A stretch of 8,860 nucleotides of DNA from an uncultured Eubacterium sp. (GCA_947653505.1 CANTHI010000125.1:1-8860); one strand, 5' to 3'; shown: positions 1-5,926, numbered from the stretch's first letter. Notes: generated by a model not told the origin, from the sequence alone. Program-made: numbers and translations.

Positions 1-529
1 GCCGGTTGCGGTCACTGTGCCGCCGCTGATGGAGATGGTGCCACCGTTGCCACTGCCTCCTCCTCCGATGCCGGCGCCGTCGCTGCCGGTTGCGGTCACT
101 ATGCCGCCGCTGATGGAGATGGTACCGCCATCGCCACCGACTCCTCCTCCGATGCCAGCGCCGTCGTTGCTGCCGGTTGCGGTCACTGTGCCGCCGCTGA
201 TGGAGATGGTGCCACCGTTGCCACTGTTTCCTCCTCCGATGCCGGCGCCGTTGCTGCCGGTTGCGGTCACTATGCCGCCGCTGATGGAGATGGTACCACC
301 GTTGCCTCCGAGGCCTCCTCCGATGCCAGCGCCTTCGCTGCCAGTTGCGTACACTGTGCCGCCGCTGATGGAGATGGTACCGCCATCGCCACCGCCTCCT
401 CCTCCGATGCCAGCGCCTTCGCTGCCAGTTGCGTACACTGTGCCGCCGCTGATGGAGATGGTACCACCGTTGCCTCCGAAGCCTCCTCCGATGCCAGCGC
501 TGCCGTTGCTGCCAGTTGCGGTCAATGTA
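1..529 (-). repeat. In-frame tandem repeat array, 84/87-bp unit, about seven copies
   Basis: Unit boundaries on the plus strand fall at 17, 101, 188, 272, 356, 440 and 527, giving unit lengths 84, 87, 84, 84, 84 and 87 bp, with a partial unit at the left edge. All lengths are multiples of three, so the reading frame is kept; the two 87-bp units carry one extra residue (SNGSAGI or SNDGAGI). Units are nearly identical at the DNA level. Variation is concentrated at the residue after GIGGG (F, G, L, N, V), at N/D before GGTISIS, and at GGT/GGI. This pattern suggests recent expansion by recombination or slippage. The array continues past base 1. Confidence 0.95.
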
Positions 530-927
530 CCTGTACCGTCGGTTTGCCCGTATAGAATCAGACTGTTGCCCTCGCTTACTCTGATACCGCCATTGGAAGC
601 ATTCAGATGGCAGCCGTCCGCTAAAATTAGGTAAACTGTTCCAGTAACGGTAATACTGCTGTTAATAGTTACGTCACTGCTGACTACATACCAGCCGCTA
701 TTCCACGTTGTCAGGCCGCTGTTGACAACAGCTGCATGACTGGCTGTCTGTTCATTTCCGTTCTCATCAAGATACACGATACCGCTTTTGGCTGCAGGCG
801 TATCAGCTGCGCCGTTAAAAAATGCAAAGCTGATGGCCTGGGCCTGGGCAGGTATGCCGCCGGTACTTATGATGGCCGCAATGGACAAAAGCACTGGAAG
901 CGCCCGTTTTGTGATCCATTTTTTCAT
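1..927 (-). CDS. Secreted glycine-rich tandem-repeat surface protein (N-terminal 309 residues; 3' end beyond window)
   Basis: This is the start of a secreted, probably cell-surface protein; its function is not known from the sequence. The first ~30 residues are a Sec signal peptide: MKKWITKR, a hydrophobic core LPVLLSIAAII, and a likely cleavage site after AQAQA. A unique segment follows (about residues 31-133, containing YLDENGNEQTASH and LTTWNSGWYVVSSDVTI). This resembles the N-terminal part of gut Firmicute proteins annotated as carbohydrate-binding-domain or repeat surface proteins. From about residue 134 the protein is tandem repeats with the pattern GGTVxATGSxGAGIGGG then xxGxGGTISIS. 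Such repeats probably stack as a parallel beta-helix (inference). The start is the ATG at 927-925, preceded by GGAGGG. The frame stays open to base 1, so any C-terminal anchor is not visible. It is divergent from the kinase gene and shares its regulatory region. Exact family uncertain; the coding call is firm. Confidence 0.88.
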   Translation of the reverse strand, partial: MKKWITKRALPVLLSIAAIISTGGIPAQAQAISFAFFNGAADTPAAKSGIVYLDENGNEQTASHAAVVNSGLTTWNSGWYVVSSDVTINSSITVTGTVYLILADGCHLNASNGGIRVSEGNSLILYGQTDGTGTLTATGSNGSAGIGGGFGGNGGTISISGGTVYATGSEGAGIGGGGGGDGGTISISGGTVYATGSEGAGIGGGLGGNGGTISISGGIVTATGSNGAGIGGGNSGNGGTISISGGTVTATGSNDGAGIGGGVGGDGGTISISGGIVTATGSDGAGIGGGGSGNGGTISISGGTVTATG

Positions 928-949
928 AGTCTGTCCCTCCTGATTTATG

Positions 950-971
950 GCGGGGGATTGTTCCACCCCGC
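950..971 (-). other. GC-rich hairpin in the leader of the repeat-protein mRNA
   Basis: GCGGGG at 950-955 and CCCCGC at 966-971 are perfect complements around a 10-base loop. The element lies between the predicted minus-strand transcription start (near 984) and the ribosome binding site of the repeat-protein gene. No T-run follows it on the minus strand, so it does not look like a terminator. It may stabilise the mRNA or affect translation. Its role is inference only. Confidence 0.4.
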
Positions 972-990
972 TTATGCTTCTCTATTGCAC

Positions 991-1019
991 AATATACAAA
1001 AAATGGGGATGGATAACAA
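991..1019 (-). promoter_or_regulatory. Predicted sigma-A-like promoter for the repeat-protein gene
   Basis: On the minus strand, TTGTTA (1019-1014) is followed by exactly 17 bases and TATATT (996-991). That is four of six matches to the -35 consensus and five of six to the -10 consensus. The predicted start near base 984 gives a leader of about 57 bases. A run of eight G (plus strand, 1020-1027) abuts the -35 box. Confidence 0.55.
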
Positions 1020-1036
1020 GGGGGGGGTCTTACTTT

Positions 1037-1087
1037 GCAATTTTTTTACCTGCTTTGCAGTTTTGGGTTCTTGACACTGGCAGTTTT
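1037..1087 (+). promoter_or_regulatory. Three GCARTTTT direct repeats: candidate response-regulator binding region
   Basis: GCAATTTT (1037-1044), GCAGTTTT (1057-1064) and GCAGTTTT (1080-1087) are spaced 20 and 23 bases start to start, about two helical turns each. The first two extend to CTTTGCARTTTT. The second ends six bases before the kinase -35 box and the third lies in its -35/-10 spacer. LytTR-domain regulators such as AgrA bind direct repeats with a GTT core spaced about 21 bases, so this is a plausible site for the regulator encoded at 2946-3665. The link is inference. Confidence 0.4.
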
Positions 1088-1099
1088 ACCCTTTACGCT
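1071..1099 (+). promoter_or_regulatory. Predicted promoter for the histidine kinase gene
   Basis: A perfect -35 TTGACA (1071-1076) is followed by a 17-base spacer and TACGCT (1094-1099), a weak -10 with three of six matches. The predicted start near base 1106 lies downstream of the TTG codon at 1035 and about 25 bases before the ATG at 1131. A weak -10 behind a strong -35 fits an activator-dependent or tightly controlled promoter. Confidence 0.5.
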
Positions 1100-1117
1100 A
1101 ATAGCATACAATTTGCT

Positions 1118-1123
1118 GGAGGT
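1118..1123 (+). promoter_or_regulatory. Ribosome binding site fixing the kinase start at 1131
   Basis: GGAGGT is followed by seven bases and ATG (1131). Together with the promoter at 1071-1099, this favours ATG 1131 over the upstream in-frame TTG at 1035. That TTG has only a G-run upstream and would lie before the predicted transcription start. Confidence 0.75.
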
Positions 1124-1130
1124 GGGAAAT

Positions 1131-2936
1131 ATGCTGCTTTGGAAAAGGAAAAGGGCAATCCCCGGATGGCTGGCAGGCGTGCTGTTTCTGATCTGTACGC
1201 TGGCGATGACAGAGCTTCTGGCATCGGAGACTGCTCCCCGCCGGGAACAGCTCAGGCTGGAAGCAGGAGTCAATGGCGGCGGGATGGCGCTGGATGCAGG
1301 TTATGAGTATGCCGGTGCGCTGACGCTGGCGGTGATGCTTCCCAAATGGGAGGGCCGGTGGCATCCGATGCTGGAAGTCAGGCATACGGGTGAAGCGGAA
1401 GTGTTTTTAGATGGGGAGATATTAGGCCGTATGGAGGCATGGGACGGGAAAACGCTGGGCAGCGCTGTCTTTATGCTGCCCAGGGACTTTGCGGGGAAAA
1501 CGGTGACTTTGGAAACGGCAAAGGACGCGGGGGAGCCGCTCCCGTTTTTGTATCTTACGGACCGTGGCGTAATGGAAGAAACCGGACGGGCTGATACTGC
1601 GAAAAGCACACTTCCGGCCGCAGTCTTTGCCGTGGTGTCTCTGCTTGCACTTGGGCTGTTTTTGTTTGGGCTTACAACTGAAGGACAATGTGACTGGCCG
1701 GTTCTGCTGCCCGGTTTTGCGGCGCTGGCCCAGGTGTTTTATTTTCATGTGCAAAGCCGGGGCGGGTATATCCTTTCCCCGGAAATCTATGGACTGTGGC
1801 TTTCCCTGTCCAGGGCGGCGCTGTTCGCCCTTTTGCCGTTCTTTTTGCTGCTGTACATGAAAAAATGGCGGAAACTGTTCCTGCCTTTCGCTTTTCTGCC
1901 GGGACTGGTTTATTTTGTGGTCGCGGGATTTCAGACGGTGGTTCCTGCGTTTTCTATGATCGGTTCCCGGATGGGGGAAGCGTTTTATCTGACTGCGGCG
2001 GCGCTTGTGGTGTGTGCCGTATTGGAATACAGGGATGAAAATCAGGTGTTCCGTCTGTTCCTGCCGGGACTTTTGCTATCCGGTGCCGGAATCGGGGCGG
2101 CGTGCCTGCTGTCCGGATTGTGTGGCGGCGGACTGTTTCCCTATATGCAGTGGCTCGTTTCACAAATCGCAGGGCATCAGCCGGACATCCCGCTGTACTG
2201 GTGGAGTACCTTTTTGCTGCTGCTGTGTTTTCTGGTAAGCGTACTGTCCCAGCTCCGATTTATGGCGGCGCGGGAAACACAGATGCAGGTGCTGGCGGCG
2301 CGGGAAAGCATGGCGCGGGAACAGCTTGCGGTAGTACGGGAGAGCGATGAATCGCTCCGCAGGATGCGGCATGAAACGATAAATCATTACACCGTCTTGC
2401 AGAAGCTGTCCCAGGCGGGAGCATGGGACAGGCTGGAAAAATATCTGGACGGCCTGCTGTCTGATGTGGAGGCGGTTCCTGCTATGGCATATGTTTCGCA
2501 TCCGGCCATCAATGCGGTACTGACAACGATACTGGCCCGTGCGCAGAAGCTGGGGATTAAAGCAGAGCATGAGGTGAGTGCCCCGGATACGCTGCCGTTT
2601 CCAGATACGGAGCTTTGTACTGTTTTGATGAATCTGCTGCAAAATGCCCTGGATGCCAATGCCCTGGCTCCGGAGGGGGCGGAAAAATGGCTGCGGGTCA
2701 GCATACACATCCGGGGAGCGCATCTGTACATCGGCGTGGAGAACCCACGGTTTGGCCCGGTAAACTATGATAAAAAAACCGGCCTGTGCCACACGACAAA
2801 GGCGGACAGGACGGTTCACGGCTATGGCCTGAAAGCTGTGCAGGCCATAGCACAGAAATATCAGAGCGAGCTGCTGCTGGAATTTCCCACAGGCTTATTT
2901 TCTGCCGCCACAGCTTTGCAGATGCCGGAAAAATGA
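1131..2936 (+). CDS. Membrane sensor histidine kinase: beta-rich ectodomain, seven-TM region, GHKL kinase core
   Basis: This 601-residue protein probably senses an extracellular ligand and phosphorylates a LytTR response regulator. Residues 1-30 (MLLWKRKRAIPGWL then a hydrophobic run) form a signal anchor. Residues ~31-160 are predicted outside the cell and look like a beta-sandwich (FLDGEILGRMEAWDGK), reminiscent of galactose-binding-like folds. Seven hydrophobic segments follow between ~161 and ~378, an order that matches 7TMR-DISM sensors. A charged, coiled-coil-prone linker (~379-410) leads to the H-box RMRHETINHY, whose His414 is the likely phospho-acceptor. The GHKL ATPase shows an N-box with Asn501 and Asn505 (NLLQNALDAN) and a G-box HGYGLKAV (563-570). 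The core resembles AgrC-type kinases. Its 3' end faces the regulator gene at 2946 with a 9-base gap. Kinase identity is firm; the ectodomain assignment is tentative. Confidence 0.9.
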   Translation: MLLWKRKRAIPGWLAGVLFLICTLAMTELLASETAPRREQLRLEAGVNGGGMALDAGYEYAGALTLAVMLPKWEGRWHPMLEVRHTGEAEVFLDGEILGRMEAWDGKTLGSAVFMLPRDFAGKTVTLETAKDAGEPLPFLYLTDRGVMEETGRADTAKSTLPAAVFAVVSLLALGLFLFGLTTEGQCDWPVLLPGFAALAQVFYFHVQSRGGYILSPEIYGLWLSLSRAALFALLPFFLLLYMKKWRKLFLPFAFLPGLVYFVVAGFQTVVPAFSMIGSRMGEAFYLTAAALVVCAVLEYRDENQVFRLFLPGLLLSGAGIGAACLLSGLCGGGLFPYMQWLVSQIAGHQPDIPLYWWSTFLLLLCFLVSVLSQLRFMAARETQMQVLAARESMAREQLAVVRESDESLRRMRHETINHYTVLQKLSQAGAWDRLEKYLDGLLSDVEAVPAMAYVSHPAINAVLTTILARAQKLGIKAEHEVSAPDTLPFPDTELCTVLMNLLQNALDANALAPEGAEKWLRVSIHIRGAHLYIGVENPRFGPVNYDKKTGLCHTTKADRTVHGYGLKAVQAIAQKYQSELLLEFPTGLFSAATALQMPEK

Positions 2937-2945
2937 TGGGGCTTT

Positions 2946-3665
2946 TTACCTGATGAAAGCGATATACCGTTTTTTGACTTCCTTCTGCCGGGAGCGGCTG
3001 ACGGGAAGCTCCCGGCCGTCGTCCAGTGTCAGGGCGCTGTTCGTCAGGCGGTAAACGTGCTCCAGGTTCACAAGGATGCTGAAATGGATGCGGCAGAACC
3101 GTTTTCCGTTCAGGCGGGGGAGCAGTTCGGAAAAATTCTGGTTGATATACAAAATCTTTCCACCTTGCAGGTGGACGGCGGATTTATGGCTGGTAGCTTC
3201 TGCATAGAGGATGTTCCGGGCATCCACAGTCTGCCAGCAGCCATCCACCAGGAGACTGATCCGTTCCGGGTGGTAATTTTCCTCCAGGTCACGTCCGATG
3301 ACCCTTGCCAGCCTTTCCTGGTCTACCGGTTTGAGCAGATAGTGGAGCGGGCGTGTGTCAAAGCAGTCGAAAACATAATCCCGGTATGCAGTGATATAGA
3401 TAATGGAGCAGTCCGCGTCTATTTCCCGCAGATGCGCGGCAAGGGAAATGCCGTTGTCATTTTCCAGTCTGATGTCCAGCAGAAGCAGGTGAAAAGCAGA
3501 TGGCTGTTTTTCCATCTGTGCAAGCAAAGGCACAGGTGAGGAAAAACAATGGACAGAATAATCAATATCGCGTTTCAGTTTCCTGTCCTCCAGGATATGG
3601 CAGAGCATGGATTCATTCTGCTCTGCGGCGTGTGGTTCATCATCGCAGATGGCAACCCGGTACAT
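2946..3665 (-). CDS. LytTR-family response regulator (receiver + LytTR DNA-binding domain)
   Basis: This 239-residue cytoplasmic transcription factor has a receiver domain (about 1-125) and a LytTR DNA-binding domain (about 135-235). Receiver landmarks are the acidic pair Asp8/Asp9 in VAICDDE, the phospho-acceptor Asp64 in LLLLDIRLEN, Thr92 in YITAY and Lys112 in LLKP. The LytTR part shows ILYAEATSHKSAVHL and FCRIHFSILVNLEHVYRL, close to the family pattern in AgrA and LytR regulators. The start at 3665 is set by a strong AAAGGAGG and by the usual receiver opening MYRVAICDDE. The upstream in-frame ATG at 3731 would add 22 unrelated residues. It is probably the partner of the kinase at 1131-2936, although the two genes are convergent instead of co-oriented. 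Candidate targets are the GCARTTTT repeats at 1037-1087. Family call is firm; pairing and targets are inference. Confidence 0.93.
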   Translation of the reverse strand: MYRVAICDDEPHAAEQNESMLCHILEDRKLKRDIDYSVHCFSSPVPLLAQMEKQPSAFHLLLLDIRLENDNGISLAAHLREIDADCSIIYITAYRDYVFDCFDTRPLHYLLKPVDQERLARVIGRDLEENYHPERISLLVDGCWQTVDARNILYAEATSHKSAVHLQGGKILYINQNFSELLPRLNGKRFCRIHFSILVNLEHVYRLTNSALTLDDGRELPVSRSRQKEVKKRYIAFIR

Positions 3666-3675
3666 AGGTGTTCCC

Positions 3676-3683
3676 CCTCCTTT
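3676..3683 (-). promoter_or_regulatory. Ribosome binding site fixing the response-regulator start at 3665
   Basis: On the minus strand AAAGGAGG precedes ATG 3665 by 10 bases. It lies inside the reading frame that would be added by the upstream ATG at 3731, which has no comparable site. This supports the shorter protein. Confidence 0.7.
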
Positions 3684-3754
3684 CTGCTCTTTGAGCATCC
3701 CCAGCTTTATATATGACATCATGCGCGTCATTTCAGCACATCCATTTAACCGCT

Positions 3755-3783
3755 ATTATACACGATAAATCCGAAAGAGGAAA
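3755..3783 (-). promoter_or_regulatory. Predicted promoter for the response regulator gene
   Basis: A perfect -10 TATAAT lies at 3760-3755 on the minus strand. A 17-base spacer upstream gives TTTCCT (3783-3778), a poor -35. The predicted start near 3748 would give a leader of about 80 bases. The promoter is divergent from that of the BlaI-type operon; their -35 regions are about 15 bases apart. Confidence 0.45.
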
Positions 3784-3797
3784 TAGGAAAATGATGC

Positions 3798-3826
3798 TTG
3801 ACAATTCCGTTCTACTGGGATAGAAT
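3798..3826 (+). promoter_or_regulatory. Promoter of the BlaI-M56 operon
   Basis: TTGACA (3798-3803, perfect -35), a 17-base spacer and TAGAAT (3821-3826, five of six -10 matches) give a predicted start near 3833. The first operator palindrome overlaps the spacer and the -10 box, and the second begins at the predicted start. This is the classic arrangement for steric repression. Confidence 0.75.
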
Positions 3827-3852
3827 ATAATTATTCTATTGCAATAGAACGG
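3807..3852 (+). promoter_or_regulatory. Twin operator palindromes for the BlaI-type repressor
   Basis: Two 16-bp inverted repeats share the arms TTCTA/TAGAA. Operator 1 is TTCTACTGGGATAGAA (3810-3825). Operator 2 is TTCTATTGCAATAGAA (3834-3849), a perfect palindrome. Their centres are 24 bp apart. The block is also symmetric as a whole: CCGTTCTA (3807-3814) complements TAGAACGG (3845-3852), and TAGAATA (3821-3827) complements TATTCTA (3832-3838). BlaI/MecI dimers bind dyads of this size, often in pairs. Autorepression by the adjacent gene product is inferred from position and family. Confidence 0.75.
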
Positions 3853-3861
3853 AGGAACTGT

Positions 3862-4221
3862 ATGTCAGTAAAATTATTTGAGTCAGAATTAAAAGTAATG
3901 GACTTATTATGGAAAGAAGGTGATTTACCAGCAAAAGAAATTGCACAGCGGCTGAAGGAGCAGATTAACTGGAGTAAAACAACCACCTATACGGTGTTGA
4001 AAAAATGCGTAGAAAAAAAAGCGGTTCTGCGCACAGATCCGGGATTTCTCTGCAGTCCGCTGATTAGCAGAAAAGAAGTACAAAAAGCGGCGACAAAAGA
4101 TTTGATAGACAAAATATATGGCGGATCGAAAGATCTGCTGCTTGCGTCGCTGCTTGGACAGCAGGAACTGACACCGGAAGACATCGCACGGCTGAAAAAG
4201 CTGGCAGAAGAATTAGAATGA
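3862..4221 (+). CDS. BlaI/MecI/CopY-family transcriptional repressor
   Basis: This 119-residue protein is a predicted dimeric winged-helix repressor of its own operon. The N-terminal winged helix (about 5-70) contains LFESELKVMDLLWKEG and the recognition-helix region WSKTTTYTVLKKCVEKKAV (37-55), matching the BlaI/MecI pattern of Trp-Ser followed by a Thr/Tyr-rich helix. The C-terminal half (about 71-119) corresponds to the helical dimerisation arm. In BlaI and MecI the signal-triggered cut falls in this arm; the equivalent stretch here is about residues 91-98 (DLLLASLL), with no Asn-Phe pair. Whether this protein is cleaved is therefore open. GGAGGAA (3851-3857) precedes ATG 3862. The gene is translated with the M56 receptor just 7 bases downstream, and its promoter carries two matching palindromes. 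Length is normal for the family. Confidence 0.92.
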   Translation: MSVKLFESELKVMDLLWKEGDLPAKEIAQRLKEQINWSKTTTYTVLKKCVEKKAVLRTDPGFLCSPLISRKEVQKAATKDLIDKIYGGSKDLLLASLLGQQELTPEDIARLKKLAEELE

Positions 4222-4228
4222 GGTGGCT

Positions 4229-5794
4229 ATGAAGCATATAAATATGTTGCAGATAGGGCTGGGTGGATCTTTTCTGATAGCGATCATTATCTGCTTCAGG
4301 CATTTTTTCTTTCATCAGATTCCAAAGCGGTTTTTTGTTTTTCTATGGCTCTGTGCCATAGTGCGGCTGCTTTTTCCATATTCCATACCGGTCAGCGAAT
4401 CTGCAGGAAGCTGGCTGCAAAAGACAATCTCGCAGAACCTGCAGACGTCTGCGTTGAAAAGACAGCTCCAGAGAGGGATGCGGACGGATGCGCGAAGCAG
4501 CAGCCCTGGGCGGTCAGATGCCCTTTTTGATAAAAATTCTGCTGGCCCGGACGCATTTCCTGTAAGTACAGATTTTGGAAAAGCGGCGAAATGGGTGCAG
4601 AATGCGGTTGCAAAGATTTATCTGAAAGAAGTATGTTACGTGATATGGCTGTCAGTGGCGGGTATGCTTGCTGCAGGGATTCTGATAAAACATCGCTGTA
4701 TGTTAAGGTTATACAAAACATCGCTGCCTTTTTATAACGAGACAGCTGAAAAATGGCTGCGGCTGCATCGCAGCTTTTCGAAAGCAGCCCTTCGCAGATC
4801 GGAATTTGTAAAAAGCCCTCTGACATACGGCGTAATCCGCCCGGTGATTCTGCTTCCTTCTGAAATCAGCCTGAATGAAGAGGAATTTTTCTGTATTATG
4901 GAACATGAATGGGTACATATCCACAGAAAGGATGTTTTTGTGAAATATCTGCTATGTCTGACTATATGCATTTACTGGTTTCATCCACTGGTCTGGATAA
5001 TGGCAGTATTAATAAACAGAGATATTGAGCTTGCCTGTGATGAAGAAGTGATCCGTACCTGTTCAAAGCATTACAAAACAGCTTATGCACATGCTTTAAT
5101 CCGTCTGGCACAGGAATCCCGGCAGTCTGTATGGCCGCTCAATGCCTGTTTTGCCAGACACTCAGAAATAGAAGAAAGGATTCGTTTTATTATGAACACA
5201 AAAAGATATTCAAAGAAAGCGGCTGTTGTGGCAGCGGGAATCATCTGCTGTATTCTGACAACATTCACAGCATCCGCACAGGAAGCACCGGGTGAAACAG
5301 CCAGTCAGGCTGAAAATATGGGAAAAAGCGGGGCAGAAGTATTGGATGGGAAAGAAAGACCGGACAGCCCGGCGAACGCAGCAGCACATGCCGGAGAGAC
5401 CACAAATATTTCAAAAGAGCAGCAGGCTGCCGGTGAACAGATTGCGGAACTGGCAAAATTATATCTTGGAAATCCTTATAAGCCAGGCGGAACAGACTTA
5501 GAGCTGGGAACAGACAGCATCGGGTTTGTCAAAGCAGTTTATGCACTGGCCGGAATAGAGCTGCCGGGAGATATCCAGGCGCTGGCGGCTGTTGGAACAG
5601 AGGTACCGCTGGAGAGCCTGTCAGCAGGAGATATTATTATTTACAGCTCTGCAGACGGTGAAAATAAATTCTTCCATGCAGCAGTCTATGACGGCAGTGG
5701 CAGGGTGGTCCATGCCAGCAATATGAAGACAGGCATAAAACTTTCTGATTATGATTACAGATCAATCAGCAAAGCCATACGCGTGATCAGTTAA
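4229..5794 (+). CDS. BlaR1-type M56 membrane metalloprotease receptor with C-terminal Cys-less NlpC/P60-like domain
   Basis: This 521-residue protein is the predicted sensor partner of the upstream repressor. Hydrophobic segments lie at about 6-24, 32-50, 136-154 and 237-258, with a last one at about 331-350. Between the third and fourth is the zincin site HEWVH (His226, Glu227, His230) with Glu267 in RDIELACDEE as the likely third zinc ligand, as in peptidase M56. A low-complexity Ala/Glu/Gly linker (about 351-402) leads to an extracellular domain (403-521). This domain follows the NlpC/P60 order (NPYKPGGTD, GFVKAVYALAGIELP, LSAGDIIIY, HAAVYDG, VVHASN), but the catalytic Cys position is Ser430 (TDSIGFV) and the domain has no Cys. 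His483 and His495 are kept. Canonical BlaR1 has a penicillin-binding domain here. The start is ambiguous: GTG 4223, ATG 4229 or ATG 4244; 4229 is chosen, with AGGTGG rather close. Confidence 0.88.
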   Translation: MKHINMLQIGLGGSFLIAIIICFRHFFFHQIPKRFFVFLWLCAIVRLLFPYSIPVSESAGSWLQKTISQNLQTSALKRQLQRGMRTDARSSSPGRSDALFDKNSAGPDAFPVSTDFGKAAKWVQNAVAKIYLKEVCYVIWLSVAGMLAAGILIKHRCMLRLYKTSLPFYNETAEKWLRLHRSFSKAALRRSEFVKSPLTYGVIRPVILLPSEISLNEEEFFCIMEHEWVHIHRKDVFVKYLLCLTICIYWFHPLVWIMAVLINRDIELACDEEVIRTCSKHYKTAYAHALIRLAQESRQSVWPLNACFARHSEIEERIRFIMNTKRYSKKAAVVAAGIICCILTTFTASAQEAPGETASQAENMGKSGAEVLDGKERPDSPANAAAHAGETTNISKEQQAAGEQIAELAKLYLGNPYKPGGTDLELGTDSIGFVKAVYALAGIELPGDIQALAAVGTEVPLESLSAGDIIIYSSADGENKFFHAAVYDGSGRVVHASNMKTGIKLSDYDYRSISKAIRVIS

Positions 5795-5836
5795 AAAGCG
5801 GTACCTGAAACATTTTTTTTGTTACAAACTGTGCGG

Positions 5837-5875
5837 CGGCTGACCCGGTCTTTTTCCAACAAGACAGATCAGCCG
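5837..5875 (+). other. Interrupted stem-loop in the gap after the M56 gene
   Basis: CGGCTGA (5837-5843) pairs with TCAGCCG (5869-5875), extended outward by G5836-T5876 and G5835-C5877. An inner helix pairs GTCTT (5848-5852) with AAGAC (5861-5865) around an 8-base loop. The stem is strong but no T-run follows immediately; a short TTTTT lies at 5885-5889 on the plus strand. It may be a weak terminator between the convergent operons or another RNA structure. The rest of the gap 5795-5926 shows no gene. Confidence 0.4.
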
Positions 5876-5926
5876 TCCTATAAACTTTTTCAAGGGTGAC
5901 ATAGGTATTCCTGGCGCTGGTGCTTA

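Noticed and set aside
270..467. Minus-strand open frame with repeated Ala/Ser-rich sequence (MVPSPSAAAQC)
   Set aside because: It is another frame of the same repeat array, open only because the units are multiples of three and lack stops in several frames.
1..529. Repeats considered as a CRISPR array
   Set aside because: The units are contiguous 84/87-bp coding repeats with no unique spacers.
17..634. Plus-strand open frame of 205 codons rich in Pro and Met (PPLMEMVPP repeats)
   Set aside because: It is the antisense of the 84/87-bp repeat array. The minus strand has a signal peptide, promoter and ribosome binding site, while this frame has none and starts at a GTG inside the array.
1035..1130. 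TTG start for the kinase at 1035, adding 32 residues
   Set aside because: It precedes the predicted transcription start near 1106, and ATG 1131 has a near-ideal GGAGGT. The extra residues would add a hydrophobic stretch before an already complete signal anchor.
736..1306. Plus-strand open frames at 736-1074 and 947-1306
   Set aside because: They run antisense to the signal-peptide region of the repeat protein or out of frame with the kinase, with no recognisable domain or ribosome binding site.
2160..2819. Minus-strand open frame of 219 codons inside the kinase gene
   Set aside because: It is a shadow of the kinase, which shows conserved H-, N- and G-boxes in its own frame; the shadow product has no recognisable motif.
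3057..3539. Plus-strand open frame of 160 codons inside the response regulator
   Set aside because: It is antisense to the receiver and LytTR domains and has no start signals.
5795..5820. Possible intrinsic terminator after the M56 gene (GGTACC palindrome then eight T)
   Set aside because: GGTACC cannot form a loop by itself, and only A/T pairing flanks it, so no stable stem precedes the T-run.
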